Both the position numbers and the translations under genes were made by a program. Positions 42,344-50,901 of a DNA stretch of 64,000 bases are shown in pieces. The stretch comes from UBA5314 sp040217815 (GTDB lineage: Bacteria; Bacillota; Syntrophomonadia; Syntrophomonadales; Syntrophomonadaceae). Positions within the stretch are counted from its first letter, which is position 1, and every line of letters begins with the position of its first letter. The stretch lies in NCBI GenBank assembly GCA_040217815.1, contig JBEHWI010000004.1:62001-126000 (forward strand). Reading direction: 5' to 3'. The notes under the pieces were generated by a model, which had not been told where the DNA came from, searched no databases, and worked only from the letters and a program-made list of their open reading frames with translations.

Positions 42344-43135
42344 TCAATCGATCATGCGCTTCTTTAAACCTCTAATAGCCAAGCATCCAGTAATTCCAAT
42401 AAACACAATACAATACAGCAGGTCCAACCAGAGCCGGTTGTCCAGCATTCCTGGAACGCAGAGAGCCCGGGCCATTCTAACTGGATGCGTGAGGGGAATG
42501 ACCTCGGCCAGATACTGCATGCTGCGCGGCAGGTTCTCAATAGGAAACACCGCCCCGGCAAAAAAGAACATGGGAGATAGCAATCCTGTAAAGTAGAAAT
42601 TGAAGTGGTTTATGTTATTGATAAAAGAAGTAATCCACAGGGATAGTGTGCCAAACATTACTCCACAGAGAAATCCTACCAGGGCGGCTGTTATACTCAA
42701 GGGGTAATTGATGATTCCAGCCACCCAGGTGACCAGCAATACCGACAGGGCAAAGAGGAATCCCTTGGTTCCGGCAAAGAGGATCTCTCCCAGGATCAAG
42801 TCATGGGGCGACAGAGGCGCCCCCAGCATTCCGTCATAGACCTTGTCATATTCCAGACGGACAAAGGTGTTGTAGGTGCATTCGAAAGCTGCCGTATACA
42901 TAGAGCTGGTCACAATAATTCCGGTGGCCAGGAAAAGCAGATAGCTCATCTGGCCCATGGTTTGAATGTAGGACTTAAAACCGATGCCCAATCCGGCCAG
43001 CATAATGAGCGGTTCCAACACCGGCGGAAAAGCGTTGCTGATGAAATTGGAATTGTAAACTCTTTCGTGCCGGTACCATACACTGAGTATTCTTGTGATC
43101 AGGGAAGGAACCGGGTATTCTTTATTGTAGTTCAT
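42344..43135 (-). CDS. ABC-2-type transporter permease (NodJ-like)
   Basis: A 263-residue permease with six membrane helices. The NodJ/DrrB features are seen: PPVLEPLIMLAGLGIGFKSYI, GMLGAPLSPHDLILGEILFAGTKG and PIENLPRSMQYLAEVIPLTHPVRMA. It forms an exporter with the ATPase encoded upstream, whose stop overlaps the start of this gene by 14 bases. Substrates of such exporters include drugs and lipo-oligosaccharides; not determined here. Confidence 0.9.
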   Translation of the reverse strand: MNYNKEYPVPSLITRILSVWYRHERVYNSNFISNAFPPVLEPLIMLAGLGIGFKSYIQTMGQMSYLLFLATGIIVTSSMYTAAFECTYNTFVRLEYDKVYDGMLGAPLSPHDLILGEILFAGTKGFLFALSVLLVTWVAGIINYPLSITAALVGFLCGVMFGTLSLWITSFINNINHFNFYFTGLLSPMFFFAGAVFPIENLPRSMQYLAEVIPLTHPVRMARALCVPGMLDNRLWLDLLYCIVFIGITGCLAIRGLKKRMID

Positions 43136-44054
43136 TCAATCCCCTCCCCGTTACCTTTAAAAAAAGGTCCTCCAGATTTACGGGACGGATGTTGTAGTCC
43201 TGATTCATCTGTGATTCCCCAATACCCCTTAGCTTTCCGGCGTCGTTACTGTACATGTAAACCGTATCTTGATAAACTTCGATTCTGACCGCTTCTGATT
43301 GCCAATCGGGTAAAACCTCTGGACGACGGCGGCTTTTGGCCATTTCCATTACAAAAGACTCAAGGTTGTCGGTCAATAGCTGGCGGGGGTTGCCTTCCAT
43401 TATTTTTCGGCCCTTGTCCATTATTATGAGCCGGTCGCAGATCTGGAAAGCCTCCTCCATATAATGGGTGGTCAATAAAACAGTAACTCCGGCTTCTTTT
43501 AATTCACGCAGCTTGTTCCAGATAAGATGGCGCACCTGCGGGTCAAGCCCGGTAGTCGGTTCATCCAGGATGAGCAGACGGGGATCGTTTAACAAGGCCC
43601 GGGCTATGGTCAGCCTTCTTTTCATACCTCCCGACAGCTCCCGGATTTTTACCCGGGCTTTGTCCCTTAATTCCATGAACTCCAATAGTTCGTCAATACG
43701 CTCGCGTGCTTCACGCCCGGTTATCGCATAAAACCGTGCATATATCAGCAGGTTGTCGCTGACGTTCAGCTCGGCGTCCAGGTTGTCTTCCTGGGGAACC
43801 ACTCCCGACAGAGCCTTTATGGCCAGTGGTTGCCGGCGGGGATCAAAACCAAATACGTCAATGACCGTGTTTTTTCCAGCTGAAGGCAGCGCTTTGCCGT
43901 ACAGGATCTTCATAGTAGTGGTCTTGCCAGCTCCATTGGGGCCTAAAAAGCCAAAACACTCGCTTTTCCCTACTTTAAAATCAAGCCGATCCACGGCCTT
44001 TAATTCATGGTAATTCTTGCTCAAGTTGCGAACTTGAATAACTGTATCTCGCAT
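43122..44054 (-). CDS. ABC transporter ATP-binding protein (NodI/DrrA-like)
   Basis: A 310-residue ATPase: Walker A GPNGAGKTT, Q-loop region VVPQEDNL, signature RELSGGMKRRLTIA, Walker B LLILDEPTTGLDP and the H-loop LLTTHYMEEA. The C-terminal extension of about 90 residues is the regulatory tail seen in DrrA/NodI. It powers export through the ABC-2 permease encoded next. ATG at 44054; no promoter with a good -35/-10 match was seen. The two overlap by 14 bases and are clearly coupled. Confidence 0.94.
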   Translation of the reverse strand: MRDTVIQVRNLSKNYHELKAVDRLDFKVGKSECFGFLGPNGAGKTTTMKILYGKALPSAGKNTVIDVFGFDPRRQPLAIKALSGVVPQEDNLDAELNVSDNLLIYARFYAITGREARERIDELLEFMELRDKARVKIRELSGGMKRRLTIARALLNDPRLLILDEPTTGLDPQVRHLIWNKLRELKEAGVTVLLTTHYMEEAFQICDRLIIMDKGRKIMEGNPRQLLTDNLESFVMEMAKSRRRPEVLPDWQSEAVRIEVYQDTVYMYSNDAGKLRGIGESQMNQDYNIRPVNLEDLFLKVTGRGLNELQ

Positions 44055-44257
44055 CGGCCTGCCTCCACTTTGTTTATAAAGCCCTTTGCTGCTGCCTCCA
44101 GTCTACTGTCCCCATATTGTACCTTTTGTGTATATAAAAGGCCAGAACTAAGACGATAGAAAAAAGCTCCCAGGGGTTTAAATAATTGCCTAAAAATAGG
44201 CTTTTGAGCTTTTGAAAATGATAACATTCACAATAGGCGAAAAATGCATTTAGCATG

Positions 44258-44286
44258 TTGACAAGCTCACAGCTTAACCATAGTAT
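44258..44286 (+). promoter_or_regulatory. Sigma-A promoter of the structured element
   Basis: TTGACA (44258-44263), 17-base spacer, TAGTAT (44281-44286), with start expected near 44293. No protein start with a good ribosome binding site follows, but several hairpins do, so it seems to drive a non-coding RNA. Confidence 0.65.
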
Positions 44287-44292
44287 AAAGGT

Positions 44293-44551
44293 AACAGGAG
44301 GTGATGTAAAAATCACCAACTGGGACACCCTTAAGGGGAGCCAAAGTTCTTCTAAAAAGAATCAAGGGACGCAGGATAGGATGATAGAATGGGCAAGCAA
44401 AGCCTCATCACCTGGCAGTATACCCGAAGAGCTTGGAGGAAGAACAAGGTGAAGCAAAAGGGTGAAAACCGCAGGAGGAGGTACTGCATGAACAGTACGA
44501 GAACTCCACACTAAGAGGACCAGCGCTTAAAAAGTGCAGGTCCTCTTGGAT
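44293..44551 (+). ncRNA. Candidate structured non-coding RNA
   Basis: About 260 nucleotides from a clean sigma-A promoter to a terminal hairpin. Visible helices: GGTGAT/ATCACC (44300-44317), TTCTT/AAGAA (near 44347-44362), GGAG-GTACTG/CAGTAC-CTCC (44477-44507), and AAGAGGACC/GGTCCTCTT with a nested GCGCTT/AAGTGC helix (44513-44547). The frame at 44255-44452 starts within the promoter and has no suitable start, so I do not call it a gene. The class is not one I recognise; group II intron remnant and retron-type RNA were considered without support. Confidence 0.5.
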
Positions 44552-44571
44552 TTTCCGGGTAGTTATTCCGG

Positions 44572-45138
44572 TTAGGCAGGTACGCCGTCAGTGGTTGTTG
44601 AGTAATTTACATAAAGTTTGGGCCAGGCCCCGCTGCTGTTCGACCAGCTTGAGAAGAATCCCACCAGTGAATTGGCATTCTCATTGCCGGCCAGTACGAT
44701 CCCCAGGTTCACGATCTGACCGCTGAACCAGGCCCTGACCAGGTTGGTAAGATTGACATTTACTGTCCCCAGCCCGTTTGTAATGTTAGCTGCTGCTTCG
44801 GCAACCGCTGGAAAATTGGGCTGATGGTTCCAGGTAACTACTGCCGGGTCCCATGGCTCCAGAGCGGTAAATACCCTTAGCGTTATAAAACCGCCTACCG
44901 GCAGCTCATTCCGGGATATGGTCAGTTGAAGAAAAGCCTCATTAATTGTGCTGCCCGGAGGTATCAAGTTCAAGCTGTTAACCGGATTGGTCAACCGGAA
45001 AAGCAGCAGACTCCGATAAATGTCCCCTACTTGCTGAAACTGGCTGACAAAAAGATTGGTCGATCCGTTAAAATTGGTGTTGGGTTGAAACTTTGATATA
45101 AATGTATCTGCCAGGGTCGGGAAAAAGATATTGGGCAT
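44572..45138 (-). CDS. DNRLRE-domain protein (copy 2)
   Basis: A 188-residue protein that shares the domain of the gene at 34270-34833: IFFPTLADTFISKFQPNTNF, LFVSQFQQVGDIYRSLLLF, LQLTISRNELPVGGFI, VTWNHQPNFP and VNVNLTNLVRAWFSGQIVNLGIVLAGNE. No signal peptide, so it is not a standard secreted module. The ATG at 45138 follows AAAGGAG by eight bases. The pair lacks any neighbouring polysaccharide genes. It is close to the structured RNA, which it faces convergently. Function unknown. Confidence 0.75.
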   Translation of the reverse strand: MPNIFFPTLADTFISKFQPNTNFNGSTNLFVSQFQQVGDIYRSLLLFRLTNPVNSLNLIPPGSTINEAFLQLTISRNELPVGGFITLRVFTALEPWDPAVVTWNHQPNFPAVAEAAANITNGLGTVNVNLTNLVRAWFSGQIVNLGIVLAGNENANSLVGFFSSWSNSSGAWPKLYVNYSTTTDGVPA

Positions 45139-45337
45139 AACCATCACTCCTTTCTCATAGAATACTTTAGCCTATGGTTTTTCTGGTAAATTGTTCCACG
45201 ACAAACCGGTCGCCTTTTTATTTCGCATGCCAAGCACCGCCCAGCTACCTGTTTCGTTTTCTAAAGGGATATCGAAAACCATCAGATCACACGTTTTGTT
45301 GAAAGGCATTTCGGTTTCTCAACGGAACAATTCTGTG

Positions 45338-45474
45338 TATTACTCGTCGAGGGAAATATTTGCAGAACAAGGCGGAGGAATGAGTAATACTGGACGTATT
45401 GCGATTGACGACAACGCAGTTATGCGAAAATTTAACCGACGATAATATATAGAATTAAGGTTAACAGAGTACTA
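45338..45474. repeat. 137-bp palindromic repeat copy
   Basis: TCGTCGAGGGAAATATTTGCA near the left pairs with the reverse complement of TGCGAAAATTTAACCGACGA near the right, forming a long imperfect hairpin. The right end AGAATTAAGGTTAAC-AGAGTACTA matches the end of the element at 39182-39257. Bases 45373-45420 occur as a perfect inverted copy at 51192-51239. The rest of the gap 45139-45557 has no gene. Confidence 0.65.
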
Positions 45475-45557
45475 ACCAGTGGCTTCTTTTTGAATATTTA
45501 AGGGACTGACTGAATGGCTCTTTGCGGTACAATGATAAAAAGACCGGAGGTGGTAAC

Positions 45558-46097
45558 GTGAAAGACATTCTCAGGATCATGGACCGGGACACTCTTTTGG
45601 AGATATCATACGAAGACCTGATCAAATACCATGGGCGTTTGCATATCGGCGGAGTCGCCATAGCCTTTAAACTGATGGAACTCAGTTTTGAGCTCTTATC
45701 GCCGGTAGCCGTTCCCCGCCGGGGCAGTTTCAGCTTTGCCTCCGCTTTGGGGGAAGCCGCCACCGGGGTTTTGGATGGGGTGGAGATGGTTACCCGGGCC
45801 CGGTCCCGGGGGAATATGACGGCTGATCCGGCTCAGGGGCAAAAAGCCGATGCGCCTTTAAGCGCCAATGGCGGCAAGTTTTATTTTGAACTGGGATATC
45901 AGGAGCACAAGCTTGGCTTGGCTCTGGCCCCGGGTCTGGTGCCGGATGAATTCATCGTTCTGTCTAAAGCCGCCATGTCAGGCTCACTTGATGCGGAAGG
46001 CAAACACCGGCTGCAAGAGGTCAAGGAAGAACTGGCCGCCTCGCTGATGTCGCGGGAAGCCGCCAGCCTTTTTATTTATCGGTTTATTGAGGCTTAA
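45558..46097 (+). CDS. FmdE-like domain protein without cysteines
   Basis: A 179-residue protein. The start region YHGRLHIGGVAIAFKLMELS and the later ASALGEAATGVLDGVEMVTRARSRGN resemble FmdE-family proteins (HGHLCPGLAIGY and GxGxxxDAIExxTG motifs), found with formylmethanofuran dehydrogenase and molybdenum genes. The usual cysteines are absent, in fact no Cys occurs in the protein. GTG at 45558 follows GGAGGTG. It stands alone between the repeat and the SRAP gene. Assignment is tentative; a diverged, metal-free relative is likely. Confidence 0.5.
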   Translation: MKDILRIMDRDTLLEISYEDLIKYHGRLHIGGVAIAFKLMELSFELLSPVAVPRRGSFSFASALGEAATGVLDGVEMVTRARSRGNMTADPAQGQKADAPLSANGGKFYFELGYQEHKLGLALAPGLVPDEFIVLSKAAMSGSLDAEGKHRLQEVKEELAASLMSREAASLFIYRFIEA

Positions 46098-46408
46098 AAT
46101 ATAGGGAATTGAAAACGTGCAAAAAAATGACCAGACTCCCCGCGACAACAAAAGAATTACAGGTAAAGTCCAGTATAACCGGACTTCTTCCTATTGTCAT
46201 CCCAGGGTAGTCGGCCTACTGCAATAAAATGGGTATTATTAGTGGATATCACTTATTATCCTACCATACACGGCTTAAAGATTCCTCCCCAAAATGACAG
46301 CCAGATATGGTTTCTATTGCTAAGGCCCTTTTATTGGGAAAAACATTCCGGAAAGTCCCGTCAATCTGGAGACTCGGTAGTATATTGTGGAGGAGGTGTT
46401 CAAATTCA
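46098..46408. other. Intergenic stretch with a weak hairpin
   Basis: About 310 bases. AAGTCC (46166-46171) pairs with GGACTT (46181-46186), and T-rich sequence follows, giving a weak terminator for the FmdE-like gene. No LexA-like site is evident upstream of the SRAP gene. No reading frame is supported. Confidence 0.45.
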
Positions 46409-47095
46409 ATGTGTGGTCGCTATACCCTGACTGTCACCCTTTCCGACATTGAAAGCCGATTTGCCTGCCCACCTTCGGGTCTGGATTGGAATCCCCGTTA
46501 TAACATAGCTCCTACCCAGCAAACCCTGGCCGTAGTTCGTGCCGACAAAGTCAACCAGTTGAAAACCATGAAATGGGGACTGGTCCCCCATTGGGCCAAA
46601 GACCCCAAAATGGGGAGCCGTCTTATTAACGCCCGTTTGGAAACCGTGGACGAAAAGCCCGCCTTTAAAAGCTCACTGCAAAGCCACCGCTGCATCATCC
46701 CAGCTGACGGCTACTATGAATGGCAGAAAAAAGGGCGGGGTAAAGAGCCTTATCGGATTATTATGGAGACTGGCGACTGTTTTGGATTTGCCGGGATCTG
46801 GGACACCTGGACGGGGCCCAATGCGAAAACCATGGATAGTTTTGCAATCATTACCACCGAGGCCCAAAACTCGATCCGGTCCATACACGATCGGATGCCG
46901 CTTATTCTAACACCGGAGCTGGAAGAAGTATGGCTTAAGGGCCCTGAAGACCAGAGCCGGGAAGCTATGAAGCGCTTTTTGACCCTTCTTCATCCCCGCC
47001 CGCAGCTGCGGGCTTACCGGGTATCTCCCCTGGTGGGCAGCCCCGTAAACGACCGCCCTGAATATATTGAAGAGGTAAAGGAACCTGAAGAATAA
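46409..47095 (+). CDS. SRAP (YedK/HMCES) abasic-site-processing protein
   Basis: A 228-residue SOS-response-associated peptidase family protein. Processed Cys2 follows the initiator Met (MCGRYT); the substrate-binding NARLET, the catalytic Glu in CIIPADGYYEW and the His in SIRSIHDRMPLIL are all present. It forms a covalent thiazolidine with abasic sites in single-stranded DNA, protecting them. ATG at 46409 follows GGAGGAGGTG; an in-frame upstream extension would displace the essential Cys2, so it is rejected. A terminator lies just beyond the stop. Confidence 0.93.
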   Translation: MCGRYTLTVTLSDIESRFACPPSGLDWNPRYNIAPTQQTLAVVRADKVNQLKTMKWGLVPHWAKDPKMGSRLINARLETVDEKPAFKSSLQSHRCIIPADGYYEWQKKGRGKEPYRIIMETGDCFGFAGIWDTWTGPNAKTMDSFAIITTEAQNSIRSIHDRMPLILTPELEEVWLKGPEDQSREAMKRFLTLLHPRPQLRAYRVSPLVGSPVNDRPEYIEEVKEPEE

Positions 47096-47143
47096 CTCTT
47101 AAAACCGTATTAGAATATATTTTTACGTATACCTAAAAAAGAA

Positions 47144-47173
47144 CGGACTGCCCTGGTGGGCAGCCCGTTTTCA
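47144..47173. terminator. Intrinsic terminator between convergent genes
   Basis: CGG-A-CTGCCC pairs with GGGCAG-C-CCG around TGGT and is followed by TTTT on the plus strand. It ends the SRAP transcript and may also serve the minus-strand lipoprotein gene. Confidence 0.75.
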
Positions 47174-47186
47174 AATCTTATTGACG

Positions 47187-47756
47187 TTAAGGCGCGGTTC
47201 TCGGTTGAGTCCCCGGCCCGGCTTGAGGCACAGTTTGATTCTGTCCCGGCTGGGCCGCAGTCGGCGTTTGACTGACGGGAGCCTGCCCCGCTGCTATTTC
47301 CTGCAGTTGTTTTACAACCAGATCCGGCAATGCTGCCAGGAGTTGGGAATGACCATTATTTTTCTCATAAAGATTATTTCTGTTCATTATCGGCCTATGC
47401 TGCTCCACACGCGAATTGGCCTTCTGTCTGGAATTTCCCCGGGCCAGCAGGGCCTGGTACTGCTGGCTGTTGAGCTGGACATAAACCTGCCGGGCCAGCT
47501 CCTGACTCGTAGCGCTGTCGGCATTCTTCATTTGCTCAACCAGAGGGAGGATAGCCCTGGCCTGCTCCGCATTGAGTTTGAGACTGCTGCTGTTAAGTAA
47601 AAAGAGCTCTCCATATACCGGATTGTTGACTCCGGTATAGAGTTGAGCCTGCCTGGCCACCCAGGAGCTGCGTGCTTTATAGCAGCACCCGGCACCCAGT
47701 GCGATAAGCACGACCAGACCAATCACCAGCCCGTACACCCACTTTTTGTCTTTCAT
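47187..47756 (-). CDS. Membrane-anchored or lipoprotein-like hypothetical protein
   Basis: A 189-residue protein with one N-terminal hydrophobic helix (VYGLVIGLVVLIALGAGC) that ends in LGAGCC, so either a lipidated Cys or a membrane anchor. The middle is helical and rich in Ala, Gln and Ser; the C-terminus is a Pro/Gln/Thr-rich, disordered tail (TPTAAQPGQNQTVPQAGPG). I do not recognise a family. Start ATG follows AAGGAGTGG. It is divergent from a two-component system and may be a target or sensor partner of it; this is positional inference. Confidence 0.7.
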   Translation of the reverse strand: MKDKKWVYGLVIGLVVLIALGAGCCYKARSSWVARQAQLYTGVNNPVYGELFLLNSSSLKLNAEQARAILPLVEQMKNADSATSQELARQVYVQLNSQQYQALLARGNSRQKANSRVEQHRPIMNRNNLYEKNNGHSQLLAALPDLVVKQLQEIAAGQAPVSQTPTAAQPGQNQTVPQAGPGTQPRTAP

Positions 47757-48016
47757 GATTCCACTCCTTATAACTCCTGATGTATTTTGTTCTAATTCAC
47801 ATTTTGGTTGAGAAGACTTAAAATTACCTTAAAATGAACCGGCCGACCGAGCAAGAAGGGTAAAGCACCATCCAGGCACAACGATATCATTTCGCTTCAC
47901 TAACCATTAAGGTTGAGCAGGTTTTGGCAGAGAGCTTCGATTGCCTTATTGCCGGTTTGTAAAGCTCATTTTAAGGAAAAGCATTTATCCTCTTATATAT
48001 TAAAGAGGTGATTCTC

Positions 48017-48691
48017 ATGCGCGTACTACTGGTGGAAGACGAAACCCGCCTGGCCGAAGCCCTGGCTTACATACTCAAAAAAAACAAATACGCGGTTGAC
48101 CTTGCCTTTGATGGGATAAGCGGCGAAGAACTGGCCGAAACCGGCATTTACGACCTTATCATATTGGATCGCATGCTCCCCGGGAAAGAGGGCATCGCCG
48201 TACTGGAATCCCTGAGAGCCGGGGGGCTCAAAACACCGGTTCTCATTCTTACGGCCCGGGATGCTATAGAAGACCGGGTGGCGGGGCTTAATGCCGGAGC
48301 TGATGACTATCTGGTAAAGCCCTTTGCCACCGAAGAGCTTCTAGCGCGCCTGTCAGCTCTTGCCCGCCGCGCACCGGAACTCTTAAACAAGGGGAAGCTT
48401 CAGGTCGGGCGATTGACCCTTGAGCCTATGCGCTGCGAAGTCACTTACGGCCCGACCACCATCAAACTGACCTTGAAAGAAGCTCAACTTCTGGAATATC
48501 TGATTAAGAACCGCGGCCAGGTGCTTTCCCGGGAACAGCTTTTAAGCCGGGTATGGGGCTTGGATACCGAAGTGGAAATAAATATTGTTGAGATCTATAT
48601 ACACTACTTGCGCAAGAAACTAGACCCTGAAAAGAGCGGCGTCCAGATCGAGACGGTGCGCGGGATCGGCTACTGTCTTAAGGAAGGTTAA
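48017..48691 (+). CDS. OmpR/PhoB-family response regulator
   Basis: A 224-residue regulator. The receiver has the acidic pocket VEDE and phospho-acceptor Asp in DLIILDRMLPG, Thr in LILTARD and Lys in LVKPF. The C-terminal winged helix runs LTLKEAQLLEYLIKNRGQVL to YIHYLRKKLDP. ATG at 48017 follows GAGGTG. It directly precedes the histidine kinase, ending one base before the kinase ATG. Target genes are unknown; a divergent lipoprotein gene lies upstream. Confidence 0.93.
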   Translation: MRVLLVEDETRLAEALAYILKKNKYAVDLAFDGISGEELAETGIYDLIILDRMLPGKEGIAVLESLRAGGLKTPVLILTARDAIEDRVAGLNAGADDYLVKPFATEELLARLSALARRAPELLNKGKLQVGRLTLEPMRCEVTYGPTTIKLTLKEAQLLEYLIKNRGQVLSREQLLSRVWGLDTEVEINIVEIYIHYLRKKLDPEKSGVQIETVRGIGYCLKEG

Positions 48692-48692
48692 T

Positions 48693-49916
48693 ATGTTTAA
48701 GAAATTAAAGCTTCGCCTGACTCTCATCAATGTAATGGTTGTCGGACTCATGTTTATTCTCTTTTCGGTTGAAATCTACTTTTTGACGAAATGGGGAATA
48801 GCCCAGCAATCTGATCAGGTATTGCAGGCTTTTGCCGTTCAATTGAGCAGCGGGTCTTCCGGGCAGGTGATTGATCCGCGCAAACACCACATAAACCTGT
48901 TCTATGTTGTAGTCTCCCCAACCGGTGATGTGGTGGAATCCTCCCCCAGTTTGCCCTTTTCGGCCGGTTCCTTAAAAGAACTGGCTGCAGGAGTCGCCCA
49001 CACTCAGCAGTCGCGCGGTCTGCTCGAATATGATCATCAATCCTACCGCTTTCAGACGTCTCGTTCTGCTCAAAACGGCAATATTACAATGGTTTTTGCG
49101 GACAATGAGATGAACGAGGGTACTCTTTCCCGTCTGTTGGGATCTCTTGCCATAACGGGTTTGGTGGCGCTTTTTGTAGTTCTGGCCGGAGGACTGTTTA
49201 TGGCCAACCGGGCGCTGGTCCCAGTTAAAAACTCCTGGCAGCGCCAAAAGGACTTCATAGCCGACGCCTCCCACGAGCTGCGCACCCCCCTGGCCGTCAT
49301 CCAGACCAACCTGGAAGTAGTCAGGGGAGACCCGGATAAGTCGGTAGAAAGCCAGGAACGCTGGCTGGATAACATCCAGGCGGAAACTGGGCGAATGACC
49401 AGACTGGTAAATGATCTCCTGTTTTTGGCCCGGGCTGATTCGGATCAGGAAACCCTGAACATCTCCATATTCCCGTTGGATGCGGCTTTGCGCGAAGCCC
49501 TGCAGCCGCTGGAACCTCTGGCCGTCCATCACGGGGTCAGCCTGGAACTGTCCCTGGACACTCCGGTTGACTTCCGCGGGGATTCGGCCAGGATAAAACA
49601 ACTGGCGGTTATCCTGGTTGACAACGCCATAAAATACACTCCCGCCGGGGGCTCAGTGAGTGTGCAGCTGAGCGTTCTGGAGCGGCAGGTTGAACTTTCG
49701 GTAGCCGATTCCGGCGAAGGAATAGCCAGTGAAGACCTGCCCCGGGTGTTTGAGCGCTTTTACCGGGTTGATAAATCCCGCAGCCGCGACTCCGGTAGTT
49801 CAGGTCTGGGCCTTTCCATAGCCCAGTGGATTGCAACCCAACACCGGGGAGCTATCAAGGTCAACTCCCAACCCGGTCAGGGGACAATCTTTCGGATAAT
49901 TCTGCCCCGGTCCTAA
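48693..49916 (+). CDS. Membrane histidine kinase
   Basis: A 407-residue sensor kinase. Two membrane helices flank an extracellular loop (about residues 12-30 and 155-180). The H-box ADASHELRTPLAVIQT, N-box LVDNAIKYTPAGG, G1 VADSGEGIA, F-box VFERFYRVDKSR and G2 GSSGLGLSIAQW follow. The stimulus is not evident. ATG at 48693 has AAGGAAGG upstream and is one base from the response regulator stop, so the two are coupled. The stop is only 10 bases from the convergent metallo-beta-lactamase gene. Confidence 0.94.
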   Translation: MFKKLKLRLTLINVMVVGLMFILFSVEIYFLTKWGIAQQSDQVLQAFAVQLSSGSSGQVIDPRKHHINLFYVVVSPTGDVVESSPSLPFSAGSLKELAAGVAHTQQSRGLLEYDHQSYRFQTSRSAQNGNITMVFADNEMNEGTLSRLLGSLAITGLVALFVVLAGGLFMANRALVPVKNSWQRQKDFIADASHELRTPLAVIQTNLEVVRGDPDKSVESQERWLDNIQAETGRMTRLVNDLLFLARADSDQETLNISIFPLDAALREALQPLEPLAVHHGVSLELSLDTPVDFRGDSARIKQLAVILVDNAIKYTPAGGSVSVQLSVLERQVELSVADSGEGIASEDLPRVFERFYRVDKSRSRDSGSSGLGLSIAQWIATQHRGAIKVNSQPGQGTIFRIILPRS

Positions 49917-49926
49917 GCGTCCCGTC

Positions 49927-50901
49927 TCAAGCGGGCCGGGCAAACAGGTACTTTTCCGGGGTGGTTATCTTTATAATCTTCTCCTGGAGCAGCAGGTACT
50001 GCAAGTGGGCGACGGCTTCGCCGGTTGCGAACCAGCGCTGAAAAGGGGGAAACTCATCCCAGGATGAATAGCTCAAATCCCAGGTCATCCGGCTGGCCAC
50101 CTGGTAGGCATCCATGGCCCCGGCCTTCAATATTTCCATTATCTCATTAAGGCGCGCCCGGTGGTGCTCCCTCAATTCCTCAATGCGGCCATGGCAGTCC
50201 CGGATAAATCCCCGGTGGCCGGGCAAGACCAGCTCAATCTCCATCTGGTCGATTCTATCCAGGCTATGCAGATAGTCTCCCAACGGATCCTCGACACCCG
50301 GCCAGAGGGTTATATTAGGCGATATATCCGGCAGTATATGATCACCTGATAGCAAAACCTTTTGTTTATGGTCGTAAAGGCATACATGGCCCGGGGTGTG
50401 GCCGGGGGTCATTAAACAGGTAAAACAGTAGCCGGCCGCCTCCAAAACCATGCCTTCCTGCAGGTAGACAAATCCCAGCTCATGTCCGGAAATAAATGAT
50501 TTTATCTGATTGGCCTCACTGCCCACCCGGTTCTGGGGAAATCCATGAAGCCCAAACTCACGGTCAACTTCCTGCCAGTAGCTCTCGGTAAAGCAGGCCC
50601 GGAGTTCATCAGCGTCTCGTTTGCTGGCGTACACCACGGCGCCCGGCGGGGCCAGGTCGAACAACAGCCCGGAGTGATCGGCGTGGACATGGGTGATTAA
50701 AAATTCCAGCTCCTTCAGACTTACACCCAACTCGGCAATTCCCTCAAGTAAAGCTCTGCGGCATTCCTTCCAGTTGAATCCGGTGTCAATCAAAAGCTTT
50801 CTCTCCGGGCCTTTGATTAAATAGGAATTGAGCACCCCGAGGGGATTGTGGGGAAGCGGTATTTTCATGCAGAAAATATTGGGCAGGACTTCATTTATCA
50901 C
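49927..50901 (-). CDS. Metallo-beta-lactamase-fold hydrolase
   Basis: A 324-residue MBL-fold enzyme: metal site THVHADHSG, next VLSGDHILPD with Asp ligand and VLPGHRG with His. The opening (KIPLPHNPLGVLNSYLIKG, LLIDTGFNWKECRRA) and the helical insert with PDISPNITLWPG match glyoxalase-II-like or lactonase-type family members. Zn or Fe hydrolysis of a thioester or lactone is expected; the substrate is unassigned. GTG at 50901 follows AAGGAGG by eight bases, preferred to a TTG two codons earlier. Confidence 0.88.
   Translation of the reverse strand: MINEVLPNIFCMKIPLPHNPLGVLNSYLIKGPERKLLIDTGFNWKECRRALLEGIAELGVSLKELEFLITHVHADHSGLLFDLAPPGAVVYASKRDADELRACFTESYWQEVDREFGLHGFPQNRVGSEANQIKSFISGHELGFVYLQEGMVLEAAGYCFTCLMTPGHTPGHVCLYDHKQKVLLSGDHILPDISPNITLWPGVEDPLGDYLHSLDRIDQMEIELVLPGHRGFIRDCHGRIEELREHHRARLNEIMEILKAGAMDAYQVASRMTWDLSYSSWDEFPPFQRWFATGEAVAHLQYLLLQEKIIKITTPEKYLFARPA

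Noticed and set aside
44255..44452. 65-codon frame in the structured RNA region (possible intron-protein remnant)
   Set aside because: It begins inside the promoter -35/-10 region and no usable start follows the AGGAGG. I could not confirm any group II intron domain V or reverse transcriptase.
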